From positions 62,001-126,000 of the forward strand of contig NZ_JAFFJU010000004.1 of the NCBI RefSeq assembly GCF_016924655.1: a DNA stretch of 64,000 nt, written 5' to 3'. Numbering within the stretch: position 1 is the stretch's first letter; every line of letters begins with the position of its first letter. Both the position numbers and the translations under genes were made by a program. This document shows, piece by piece, positions 17,836 through 25,806 of the stretch. Source of the stretch: Sphingomonas arenae (lineage in GTDB: Bacteria > Pseudomonadota > Alphaproteobacteria > Sphingomonadales > Sphingomonadaceae). The notes beneath the pieces are model-generated. The model was not told the origin of the DNA. It worked only from the letters and a program-made list of their open reading frames with translations, and did no database searches.

Positions 17836-18956
17836 ACGTCCATTCCAGTCACCGCCCGGTGCGCCACCTCTCCGTGGGGCCACGCAGAAGCCGGCTGTTT
17901 CTGGTCGGGTCCGTGCTGACTCTGGCGGCCATTGCCGGCCTGATCGCAGTTCTGTTCTGGCCTGCGTCCGAGCGCTTGGAGGATCGGGCGACGAAGGCGG
18001 AGGTCTCGGTCCACTCCGCTGAGCCGGCGCTCAAAATCGACCTGCCGCCTCCCGATCTGCTTCGCCCGTTGTCGCCGGAAGAGGCCAAGCTGGAGAACGA
18101 GAAACGGCCGTTCACGTCCGGACCGGTCGCCCCGGCTCGCCCGTTCAAGCTCAGCGCAGATGCGATCAGCCGCCTCCGTGCCGTCGATTGCCTCACCCAG
18201 GCCATCTACTACGAGGCTGCCTCCGAGGGCGTCGAAGGAGGTCGGGCCGTCGCGCAGGTGGTCCTGAACCGCGTCCGGCACCCGGCCTACCCGAACACGG
18301 TCTGTGGTGTGGTCTACCAGGGCTCCACCCGCTCCACAGGATGCCAGTTCACCTTCACCTGCGACGGCTCCCTGCTGCGTCCGCCGTCCGCATATTTGTG
18401 GGCGCGTTCTCACGCACTCGCAGTCGAGGCCCTGGCGGGGCGAGTCTATGCGCCGGTTGGCTATGCCACCCACTATCACGCTGATTACGTCGTCCCCTAC
18501 TGGGCGGACTCCCTCGAGAAGATGACGCAGATCGGACGTCACATCTTCTACCGGCTGCGCGGCTCGCTCGGATCGGCACGAGCATACAACCAGCGGCATC
18601 CCGGGGTGGAGCCGCCCCCTGTCTCGGCGGGAACTTCGGCCGCAGTTCTCGAAGAGGCTCTCAAGGTCACGGAAGACACGGACCAACCGCTTGCACCGGT
18701 GGCCGAAGATACATCCGCAAAGCCGATCGTCGATGACCAGCCAATCCCCTCCCTTCAGCCCGAGGCATCCCTTGCGGTGGACAGCGCCCGCGGAACGCTG
18801 ATCCTGGACGGTGACGCCCCGCCCGCACCGCCCGCGCAGCCCAAGGCCCGCTCCACGAAGGCCGAACAGGATAGCTGCAAGTCCTCGCGCCCCGGGACGT
18901 CGGTGGAGGCCGTCCGCGCCAACGAACTCCGGGTGGGACGTCCTTCAAGCTGCTGA
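17832..18956 (+). CDS. SleB-like cell wall hydrolase with N-terminal anchor
   Basis: A 374-residue protein. A transmembrane helix at about 22-43 follows a basic N-terminus. The Hydrolase_2 (SleB) domain lies at about 112-225 with the catalytic Glu in AIYYEAASEG (Glu 128) and the VVLNRVRHP and THYHADYV motifs. The C-terminal 140 residues are Pro-rich and disordered. SleB-type enzymes cleave peptidoglycan glycan strands. The ATG is chosen for its ATGA overlap with the glycosyltransferase; longer frames run through that gene out of frame. Local wall opening for polymer export is a plausible role given the neighbours. Confidence 0.85.
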   Translation: MNVHSSHRPVRHLSVGPRRSRLFLVGSVLTLAAIAGLIAVLFWPASERLEDRATKAEVSVHSAEPALKIDLPPPDLLRPLSPEEAKLENEKRPFTSGPVAPARPFKLSADAISRLRAVDCLTQAIYYEAASEGVEGGRAVAQVVLNRVRHPAYPNTVCGVVYQGSTRSTGCQFTFTCDGSLLRPPSAYLWARSHALAVEALAGRVYAPVGYATHYHADYVVPYWADSLEKMTQIGRHIFYRLRGSLGSARAYNQRHPGVEPPPVSAGTSAAVLEEALKVTEDTDQPLAPVAEDTSAKPIVDDQPIPSLQPEASLAVDSARGTLILDGDAPPAPPAQPKARSTKAEQDSCKSSRPGTSVEAVRANELRVGRPSSC

Positions 18957-19060
18957 TTCGCTTTAGGCGGCAGAGGTCTGGGTGTCTGCACCGGGTGGGG
19001 ACATCGTGCGCAGAAAAGTTCGGCGTCAATCCCGCGGTTAACAAAGGGGCGAAATCGCGG

Positions 19061-19076
19061 TTACCCTGCAGTTAAC
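19061..19076. promoter_or_regulatory. near-consensus CtrA-like site upstream of the first DUF1996 gene
   Basis: TTAC-N7-TTAAC differs by one base from the alphaproteobacterial CtrA motif TTAA-N7-TTAA. Two further GTTAAC words lie nearby (about 19037 and 19111) in this 273-base gene-free stretch. Nothing else recognisable is seen in the stretch apart from GGGGGAAAGAG before the start codon. Confidence 0.35.
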
Positions 19077-19229
19077 GTTGCAAAACAATGGGCTAGTCCT
19101 CAGCAGGCCCGTTAACAGCCTCAGCCAGGTGAGCCCGCTAAGTATCGGAAGCGGAAGGGGAATTTACGACTTCTTAGGAAGCCGCCGCCAAATCTCGCCT
19201 CAAGCCTAATCGGCGGGGGAAAGAGAACA

Positions 19230-20450
19230 ATGTCTGAGGCAATGATCGGCTACAAGGGCCTGGCGACCGGCCTTCTCGCGCTGATGATCGGTGCGTCCTT
19301 CATCCCGACGGACGACGCCCGCTTCGACCGGCTTCGCATCATCAAGAAGCCGCGGACGACCACGCCAACTACCGAGCCGGCTCCCACGCCGACGCCCACC
19401 CCCACACCCACCACCACGAACGCGCTCTATACCGAGCTGACGATGATCCCGTCGAACTTCACGGTCTCTTCCGAGGTCACAACCGGGCCCCTCGCCTCCT
19501 CTGGCGCACCTGACGTCGTGGGCGCCTTCCGTTTCATCTGTCTTCCGGGTCAGCTGAAGTCTGACGATCCCATCGTCTACCCCGGACAGCCGGGCCGGTC
19601 GCACCTGCATCAGTTCTTCGGGAACACCGCTGCCGATGCGAACTCCACCTACAGCTCGCTTCGGACGACCGGGCAGAGCACCTGCATGTCGCCCGTGAAC
19701 CGGTCCGCTTACTGGATGCCGGCCATGCTGAACGGGCGTGGATCGGTGGTCCGGCCCGACTATGTGACCATCTACTACAAGCGTCGGCCGGCGACCGACC
19801 CTGAGTGCCAGCGCATGGCCAAGGCATGCATTCCGCTGCCGAATGGCCTTCGCTACGTGTTCGGGTTCAACATGCTCAATCCGGCGACCGCGCCGACGGG
19901 TGCCTTCCACTATCGCTGCGACGGGTCCGGAGCGGGATCGGGTCATTACCGCGACATCGTGGAAGCCGCGCAGAACTGCCCAGCGGGCGCTCGCCTCGGC
20001 GCGGTCATCGATGCTCCTCCATGCTGGGACGGCAAGAACCTCGACAGCCCGGATCATCGCAGCCACATGGCTTATACGAGCTATGGCTGGTGGGGATATC
20101 CAAAATGCCCGTCCACCCATCCGTACGTCGTCCCGCGTTTCACCATGGGCGCCTGGTACATGACTGACGATACGCTTGATCGCACTGGAACCTGGGAACC
20201 CGGCAAGACCGTGACCTGGCACCTTTCAAGCGACGTGATGCCGGGGACCTTGCCCAGCCGGCCGGGGTCCACCTTCCACGCCGACTGGTTTGGCGCGTGG
20301 GATCCGACCGTTCAGGCGACCTGGACCGAAAACTGCATCGACAAGCTGCTCAACTGCAGTGCTGGCGATCTCGGCAACGGAACGCGGATACGCCAGAGCT
20401 GGCCATTCAGCTGGAATGCCAACCCGCGCCTCGTGCCGATCCCCAGCTGA
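19230..20450 (+). CDS. secreted DUF1996 domain protein (paralogue A)
   Basis: A 406-residue exported protein. A hydrophobic N-terminal segment (about 9-25) acts as signal or anchor. A Thr/Pro linker at 42-63 (TPTPTPTPT) follows, then one DUF1996 domain from about 68 to the end. Landmarks are HLHQFFGN (125-132), DHRSHMAY (275-282), THPYVVP (296-302), HADW (350-353) and ENCIDKLLNC (368-376). Ten cysteines (104 to 376) each have a counterpart in the paralogue at 25807, suggesting disulfides outside the cytoplasm. The repeated histidines suggest a metal or substrate site. DUF1996 is best known from fungi and has no established activity. The start codon follows a GGGGGAAAGAG ribosome site. Confidence 0.85.
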   Translation: MSEAMIGYKGLATGLLALMIGASFIPTDDARFDRLRIIKKPRTTTPTTEPAPTPTPTPTPTTTNALYTELTMIPSNFTVSSEVTTGPLASSGAPDVVGAFRFICLPGQLKSDDPIVYPGQPGRSHLHQFFGNTAADANSTYSSLRTTGQSTCMSPVNRSAYWMPAMLNGRGSVVRPDYVTIYYKRRPATDPECQRMAKACIPLPNGLRYVFGFNMLNPATAPTGAFHYRCDGSGAGSGHYRDIVEAAQNCPAGARLGAVIDAPPCWDGKNLDSPDHRSHMAYTSYGWWGYPKCPSTHPYVVPRFTMGAWYMTDDTLDRTGTWEPGKTVTWHLSSDVMPGTLPSRPGSTFHADWFGAWDPTVQATWTENCIDKLLNCSAGDLGNGTRIRQSWPFSWNANPRLVPIPS

Positions 20451-20461
20451 GGTCGGCAACG

Positions 20462-20722
20462 ATGAACTCAATTCGAAGGGCCCTGCTCGTCTGCTCGGCT
20501 GCGCTGGCTCTCGTCGCTTGCGGTAGCCGCCAGCAGAACCTCGAGCCCTCCACCAGTCAGGCGGAAACGGAAGCTCTGGTCGCGGCGATGGAGAACCAGC
20601 CGCAGATTGCCGCCGGCGAGCTTCGCAAGGGGCCGGATACAGCGTTGCTTCCGGCTCCGACCGGGCCGGCGCCAGCGGCCCAGTCCGGTCACGGCGGTGA
20701 TGCTCATCACCAGCATCGCTAG
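20462..20722 (+). CDS. small lipoprotein
   Basis: An 86-residue protein with a lipoprotein signal ending in LVAC (Cys 20), then a low-complexity Gln/Ala/Pro-rich stretch and a His-rich tail (GHGGDAHHQHR). No family is recognised. It starts 11 bases after the DUF1996 gene and ends 15 bases before the TadG-like gene, so the three are probably one transcript. The His tail could bind metal, which is speculative. Confidence 0.65.
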   Translation: MNSIRRALLVCSAALALVACGSRQQNLEPSTSQAETEALVAAMENQPQIAAGELRKGPDTALLPAPTGPAPAAQSGHGGDAHHQHR

Positions 20723-20737
20723 GCACGCGGGCCCTCG

Positions 20738-21976
20738 ATGAAAGCCCTGCTGCGCAACGAGGACGGCAACACTCTAGCGGTCCTTGCCCTCGCTTTCCCT
20801 CTGCTGATCGGATCGGCTGGAGTAGCGGTGGACGTGTTTCAGTGGACCACGGCTCGTAACACCTTGCAGAAAGTGGCAGACCAGGCCGCCATTGCAGGAG
20901 TGAGCGCGATCGTTCAGGGCTCCAGCCCCGAGGTTGCGGTTTCCGAGCTGATTGCCCGGACACGGGAACTCGACGACGCCACGGCCACACAGGTCGAAAC
21001 GGCCCCCGACAGCCGCCCGAAAGACCCCTTCGCAGTTGCCGTTCGGCTCAACGCACCCGCACGCATGACCTTCAGCGGACTTTTCCTGAAAAGCGCCTTC
21101 AACATTTCGGTCGAAGCGACGGCGAGCGTGGTGGAAAACGGCGAGTATTGCCTCCTCGCGCTTGGGCGTGGCGACACCGGCATCGCGATCCAGCCGGGCG
21201 GTCGGCTCGAGGCCGAATGCGGCCTCGCCAGCAACTCCTCGTCTCCCGCCGCGATCCAGGTGACCTCGGGTGGCAAGCTGGATGCCCCGCGGGTCGTGGC
21301 TTTTGGCGGCATCACGGGTTGGCAGAACCCCGGGTCGTCGGTCGCGCGAAGTTTCGGCCTTCGTCAGAAGGACCCGTACGAAGACAGCGCTCCGCCGCCT
21401 GTGCCAAAGACCGGCTGTCCCAACGTTACCGCCAACCCGAGCAATAATGGCGGCGGCACGCTGAAGTTGAAGCCAGGCTGCTACGGCAACCTCGTGCTCA
21501 ACGGCACGGTTGCCCTGCAACCGGGCGAGTACATTCTCAATCGGGGCAACTTCATCGTTGGGCCCATGGGGAACGTCAGCTGCAAGGGCTGCACGTTCAT
21601 CCTTACCAGCCGTGACGCCGGTTCCGACCCTGGTTCCGTCGGCAAAGTTCAGATCGACCCCAAGGCGAATGTGAAGCTACGGGCTCCGGCGGATGGGCCA
21701 GACCCCGGTCTGCTGTTCTACCAGGACCCGCGTGCCGGCCGCGAGATGCCCGGCGAGGAAAGCCGCATTGGTGGCGATGGCTTCTCAACGCTCGAGGGCA
21801 TCATCTACATGCCCTCACAAGCCATCCGAATCGACGGCCGCGGCGGCGCCAACCTGAGCTGCTCCCGCCTACTGGGCCGCGCGCTCATCGTCGAAGGTCG
21901 GGTGGTGATCGGCAAGGACTGCCTTGGCGTCGATCAGATGCAGATCGCCGGAACGGAGATCCGGCTGGTCAGCTGA
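20738..21976 (+). CDS. TadG-like protein with C-terminal repetitive beta domain
   Basis: A 412-residue protein. The N-terminus EDGNTLAVLALAFPLLIGSAG is the TadE/TadG pseudopilin-like helix, followed by the conserved NTLQKVADQAAIAG segment (DQAA motif). After about residue 135 the protein becomes Gly/Asn-rich with many short beta turns and 11 or so cysteines, resembling a beta-helix or choice-of-anchor-type surface domain. No other tad genes are present in the window, so it is an orphan. It overlaps the convergent flippase gene by 8 bases. Function is unknown; a surface protein secreted through a membrane-anchored helix is likely. Confidence 0.7.
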   Translation: MKALLRNEDGNTLAVLALAFPLLIGSAGVAVDVFQWTTARNTLQKVADQAAIAGVSAIVQGSSPEVAVSELIARTRELDDATATQVETAPDSRPKDPFAVAVRLNAPARMTFSGLFLKSAFNISVEATASVVENGEYCLLALGRGDTGIAIQPGGRLEAECGLASNSSSPAAIQVTSGGKLDAPRVVAFGGITGWQNPGSSVARSFGLRQKDPYEDSAPPPVPKTGCPNVTANPSNNGGGTLKLKPGCYGNLVLNGTVALQPGEYILNRGNFIVGPMGNVSCKGCTFILTSRDAGSDPGSVGKVQIDPKANVKLRAPADGPDPGLLFYQDPRAGREMPGEESRIGGDGFSTLEGIIYMPSQAIRIDGRGGANLSCSRLLGRALIVEGRVVIGKDCLGVDQMQIAGTEIRLVS

Positions 21977-23435
21977 CCTCCGTGCCAGTCTCCGCTCGGG
22001 GCGAGCGCCGAAGCCGGCGCCAGAAGAACTGCACCTCCTCCATCACGGGATGCTTGATCCGGACGAGCAGCGCAGCCCAGCATAGAACCCCGACCACGAC
22101 CGACGCCGCCACCAGGGTCAGCGGCGTTCTGGGATCGAACCGGCTCCACAGCATGAGGCCGAGGCTCGGCAGCACCGCAATGGCGGCCAGCGTCAGGCAC
22201 TCCCCATAGACGCGGTCCAGGCGCCCGCGCGGGATGCCGATCAATCGATCCATGTGTGGTCGGTAGAGGAGATAGGCGACGATGGCCTCCCCGATCCGCG
22301 CTGCTGCGGCCGCGGGGAGACTGATGAGGCAGCCGACGCAGAACATCGCCAGCCCGGCGGCCGCCCGGATGCCCTCCAGCTTGGTCTGGAGGCCCGTCTC
22401 CTTGCGGAGGATGAAGACCTGCCACTGCATGCCGATGCCAAGAACCGTGAAGTAGGCGAGCATCAGGAAGCTCAGCGGAAGCGCCGCGCCAAGCCACTTC
22501 TCGCCATAGAGCAACTGGATGAAGGGATAGGACAGCACGGCCATGCCGAGCATCATCGGCCAGACCACGGCTAGCAGGATGCGCAGCGCGCGGAGATAGG
22601 TGGCGTCGAACCGTCCGGTCTCACGAAAGTCCATCGACATGCGCACGAAGATCACGCCCGTGGCAACGCCGTAGACATTCTGCTGCAACTGGTTTGCGAG
22701 ATTGGATGCGCGTGAATACAGGCCGAGCGCGCTCAGTCCGAGCCAGGACCCCAAGGTCATCTCGCTGATCCGGCTGTTCAGCTGTCCGAAGCCGTTGATC
22801 GAGACCATCTGGAGGCCGAACGTCAGGATTGACCGGTAACCCTCCAGCCTCGGCCGATAAACGGTCTCTTGCCAATACAGCAGATTGTAGATCGCGACCG
22901 ATGCAATGGTCGCGACAAGCCCCGCATAAGCGAAGCTCATGTGCTTGAAGCCGAGCTTTGCGAGCACGATCGTCGCCGCCGCCGTTACGATGGTCTTCAT
23001 GACGGAGATCGCGGAAATCGTCTTGAACCGCATGTGCCGCCGGCAGAGCGCCTCGGGGATCAGCTCGAACATCTGGATCGCGGGCACCAGGGCATAGACC
23101 ATCAGGAAGTCGCCCACGTCCGGTGAGTCGAACACATGCTTGGCCAGCAATCCGCTGATCACGAGCAGGATGCACAGGAACGATGTGTAGCTGCTGCTGA
23201 CCGCCAGAATGGAGCGCAGCCGGTCTTTGGGCATCTCCTCGTCGCGTACGATGAGATTGGACAGACCGAACCCGAACACCAGTGCAAGAAAGGCACTGAT
23301 CGAGGCAGCCATCGCGAAGATGCCGAACTCGCGCGGGGTGACCAGGCGCGCGATGATCACGGACGAACCGAACGCGACAATGAAGTTCAGCGCCTGCGCA
23401 CTGTAAGACCAGGCAAGGGATTTACGGACGGACAT
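21969..23435 (-). CDS. Wzx-type polysaccharide/lipid-linked oligosaccharide flippase
   Basis: A 488-residue inner-membrane protein with about 12-14 hydrophobic helices and the PST/MATE-fold features of polysaccharide flippases: a basic N-terminus (MSVRKSLAWSYSAQ), RLVTPREFGIFAMA near 30-43, and LGLYSRASNLANQLQQNVYG in the middle. It would move lipid-linked repeat units across the membrane for the polymer started at 15603. It converges on the TadG-like gene and lies 9 bases after the GT14 gene on the same strand. Confidence 0.85.
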   Translation of the reverse strand: MSVRKSLAWSYSAQALNFIVAFGSSVIIARLVTPREFGIFAMAASISAFLALVFGFGLSNLIVRDEEMPKDRLRSILAVSSSYTSFLCILLVISGLLAKHVFDSPDVGDFLMVYALVPAIQMFELIPEALCRRHMRFKTISAISVMKTIVTAAATIVLAKLGFKHMSFAYAGLVATIASVAIYNLLYWQETVYRPRLEGYRSILTFGLQMVSINGFGQLNSRISEMTLGSWLGLSALGLYSRASNLANQLQQNVYGVATGVIFVRMSMDFRETGRFDATYLRALRILLAVVWPMMLGMAVLSYPFIQLLYGEKWLGAALPLSFLMLAYFTVLGIGMQWQVFILRKETGLQTKLEGIRAAAGLAMFCVGCLISLPAAAAARIGEAIVAYLLYRPHMDRLIGIPRGRLDRVYGECLTLAAIAVLPSLGLMLWSRFDPRTPLTLVAASVVVGVLCWAALLVRIKHPVMEEVQFFWRRLRRSPRAETGTEVS

Positions 23436-23444
23436 GGGGTTCGA

Positions 23445-24401
23445 TCAGGCTTTCAGGTTCAGGCCGAGCATAAGGTCAAGCTGTTTGCGGATTCTTGCAT
23501 CGTCCGGCAGTTTTCGGACGAAATGCGGCTTCTCTGCCGCGATTTGCGGGAGGTGCTCGGGTCCGATCTCGATGGGGTGGGCCCCTCCTCCTTCCCAGAA
23601 CGCCAACCGAAACGTCCTCGGTGTCCACGTCAGCGTCGGATCGTTGCAGATCACCGATTGGAAATAGCACTCGTCCGGCACCACCCGCGCCCGGAGGTAT
23701 CGCTGCAGGCTCCGGGCTCGTGCATCCGGGGCAAGCAGTTTCGCCGCGACCGAGCGCCGGGCGGTGAACCACTGACTGCCGACATGGCATCGGAAGGATG
23801 GTCCAAACGGCAACCGGGGAGAGCCGAAGGGCAGCGCAAGCGTCTTCCGGCCCAATCTCGGGTAACGCTCCTGCGTGCTGGAGAAGGCAGGTGGGCGCAA
23901 GCGGATGACCGGCACCTTCAGCAGGGCCTTAAGATACCGTGTCTCGGCCAATTGGACGTTCCCCGCAGCGCGATGATGCGCAAGATGTGGGTCGCCCGGA
24001 CCTACTCGCCCCGCCAGTGCCTCGTGGAGATCGAAGGCATCGATCCAGGCATCGGCATCTTGCTCGCGAAGGTCGCTCATCACCTTCTCCGGGCGGGCGC
24101 CCGGGTAATCGGCGGCGCTGATCAGGAAGAAGGCGTCAGGGTCGGCTGCCTGGTACAGGCGGTCCAGCGCCCGCAGCGAAGCCTCCACCAGCGACCACTT
24201 GCCCCAGCCAGTTCGAACCGAGGGTCGGACGAAAAGCACGTTCGACGAAAACTGGCTGGCATCGAGATCTGACTGGGAAAAGTCATGATGGCAGGCAATC
24301 GGCGGGTCACCGTAAAGGTCGGACAGCGCGCGAACTAGCTGAGCCAGCTGGGCTGGTGATCGATGCGACAGCATGACAAACCCGACGTTCATTGACTCCA
24401 C
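23445..24401 (-). CDS. core-2/I-branching type glycosyltransferase (GT14)
   Basis: A 318-residue cytoplasmic enzyme of the Branch domain family. Motifs seen are FVMLSHRSPAQL at the N-terminus, FFLISAADYPGARPE near 110-124, FRCHVGSQWFTARR near 203-216 and VVPDECYFQSVICN near 246-259, which carries the conserved acidic residue. GT14 enzymes typically transfer N-acetylglucosamine or xylose, often forming branches. It precedes the flippase in a two-gene unit and is divergent from the GT2 gene (49-base gap). Confidence 0.85.
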   Translation of the reverse strand: MESMNVGFVMLSHRSPAQLAQLVRALSDLYGDPPIACHHDFSQSDLDASQFSSNVLFVRPSVRTGWGKWSLVEASLRALDRLYQAADPDAFFLISAADYPGARPEKVMSDLREQDADAWIDAFDLHEALAGRVGPGDPHLAHHRAAGNVQLAETRYLKALLKVPVIRLRPPAFSSTQERYPRLGRKTLALPFGSPRLPFGPSFRCHVGSQWFTARRSVAAKLLAPDARARSLQRYLRARVVPDECYFQSVICNDPTLTWTPRTFRLAFWEGGGAHPIEIGPEHLPQIAAEKPHFVRKLPDDARIRKQLDLMLGLNLKA

Positions 24402-24450
24402 CTAAGGTCTGGGTTTCCGCTGCGCGCCGTTGGCGTTCGCGGAATAGAGG

Positions 24451-25521
24451 GTGGAGATGGTGAAGTCACCTGCGGTTTCCGTCGCCTTGGCAACCTTCAA
24501 CGGCGCCCGGCACATTGCGGAGCAACTGGAATCTATTCGCACCCAGACTCTGCAGCCTTCCGAGCTGGTGGTGTGCGATGATGGGAGCACGGACGAAACA
24601 CTCCAGAATGTCCGCTCGTTCGGAGAGCGGGTTCCCTTTCCGGTCCATGTACATCGCCAGTCGGAACAACTCGGTTACCGTCGCAACTTCCGATCGGCCG
24701 CCGCGCTGTGCTCGGGCGAGCTGATCGCCTTTTGTGACCAGGACGACGTCTGGCACGCGAACAAGCTTCAACGGCTTGCCAGCGCCTTCCACGATCCTAC
24801 CGTGTTGCTGGCCTACCATGATGCCAACGTTGTCGACGCATCAGGCACCTTCCTGCACCGCAAGCTGGACGGTCGGGCGGAAAAGGCCGAACTCTCTGCA
24901 GGCTTCCTTGGGTGGAAGTCTTCCTACGGACTGCTTCAGATGTTCCGCGCCACTCTTCGGCGCTTCGATCCGCTTTGGGACCTCAGCATCGACCACAACG
25001 ATCGCAGCGAAATCCTCGCTCACGATCAATGGTATTTCTTCCTCGCGGGGGTGCTCGGCCGAATTGAATTCATCGACGAACCTCTGGTCGAATATCGTCA
25101 GCACGGGTCGAACCTCTATGGCGCGCCGAAGTCGCGCGGCCTGCTGAGCCGCCTCCACCACCGTTTCGTCCATTTCGGCGGACCCGACGCGGAACTGGCG
25201 CTCGCGGCCCGGGCGAGAGCCCGCATCTGCGGGGAGATCGCGAGGCGGGAACCCGGACAGCGAGCATCGCTTGCCCGCCACGAGGCGGCCTACCTCCGGT
25301 TGGCGGAACGGCTGCAACGACGTCACAACACCTACGCCTCTCCGAGCCTCCGGGGCCGACTTGCAAGTCTTGCCCGGGGCATCTTGAACGGGGACTACCA
25401 GGGCAAACCTAGAGGCTTTGAGCCTGCCTCCGTGGTGAGGGACGCCTGGAGCGGCGTTTTCCGGCACCAGATCCACGATCCCGGAGTGCGTCTCCCGCCC
25501 GTCAGAACTCCTCCGGCATGA
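24451..25521 (+). CDS. GT2 family glycosyltransferase
   Basis: A 356-residue enzyme with a GT-A fold: VALATFNGARHIAEQLESI at the N-terminus, VCDDGSTDET (about 45-54) for nucleotide sugar binding, and FCDQDDVWH (about 93-101) as the DxD-like metal site. It resembles rhamnosyl- or galactosyl-type GT2 enzymes of surface polysaccharide clusters. The GTG at 24451 could be replaced by the ATG six bases later. The C-terminal 100 residues are Arg-rich and less conserved. The donor sugar cannot be inferred. Confidence 0.85.
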   Translation: MEMVKSPAVSVALATFNGARHIAEQLESIRTQTLQPSELVVCDDGSTDETLQNVRSFGERVPFPVHVHRQSEQLGYRRNFRSAAALCSGELIAFCDQDDVWHANKLQRLASAFHDPTVLLAYHDANVVDASGTFLHRKLDGRAEKAELSAGFLGWKSSYGLLQMFRATLRRFDPLWDLSIDHNDRSEILAHDQWYFFLAGVLGRIEFIDEPLVEYRQHGSNLYGAPKSRGLLSRLHHRFVHFGGPDAELALAARARARICGEIARREPGQRASLARHEAAYLRLAERLQRRHNTYASPSLRGRLASLARGILNGDYQGKPRGFEPASVVRDAWSGVFRHQIHDPGVRLPPVRTPPA

Positions 25522-25650
25522 CCTGAACGACGTGGGACGGAGCGCAGCGAATCGCGGCAAGAAAGCACCTGTTTTCGCACGCAAGGCGCACTTGATCGCG
25601 ACCCTTTCCGGCTAAACTCCTGATCGCCACTGAGGCCACACCGATGATGG

Positions 25651-25666
25651 TTAACGGTACCTCAAC
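25651..25666. promoter_or_regulatory. near-consensus CtrA-like site upstream of the second DUF1996 gene
   Basis: TTAA-N7-TCAAC differs by one base from TTAA-N7-TTAA. It lies about 155 bases before the likely start codon, a distance similar to the site at 19061 before the paralogous gene. It is one of two recognisable elements in the 285-base gene-free stretch after 25521, the other being the hairpin near 25754. Confidence 0.35.
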
Positions 25667-25753
25667 GTTACTGATACAAAGAAGCAACGGTTCCCGCCGC
25701 AATGCGCTGAAGCGTTGATCTGAAGCGATCAGTAAACTTGGCGAGTAGGAGCG

Positions 25754-25800
25754 CCGGGTGCACGCACTCCCCCATCAATCCATTCAAAGACCCGGGGGGG
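25754..25800 (+). other. possible structured leader hiding the ribosome site of the second DUF1996 gene
   Basis: CCGGGT at 25754-25759 can pair with ACCCGG at 25790-25795. A CCCCC run at 25769-25773 can alternatively pair with the seven-G run at 25794-25800, which is the only ribosome-binding sequence before the TTG start. The two pairings exclude each other in part. Confidence 0.3.
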
Positions 25801-25806
25801 TTTTCA

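Noticed and set aside
18957-19229. Possible small gene or RNA in the stretch before the first DUF1996 gene
   Set aside because: No frame with reasonable composition or start and no RNA-like fold was found; only the CtrA-like words stand out.
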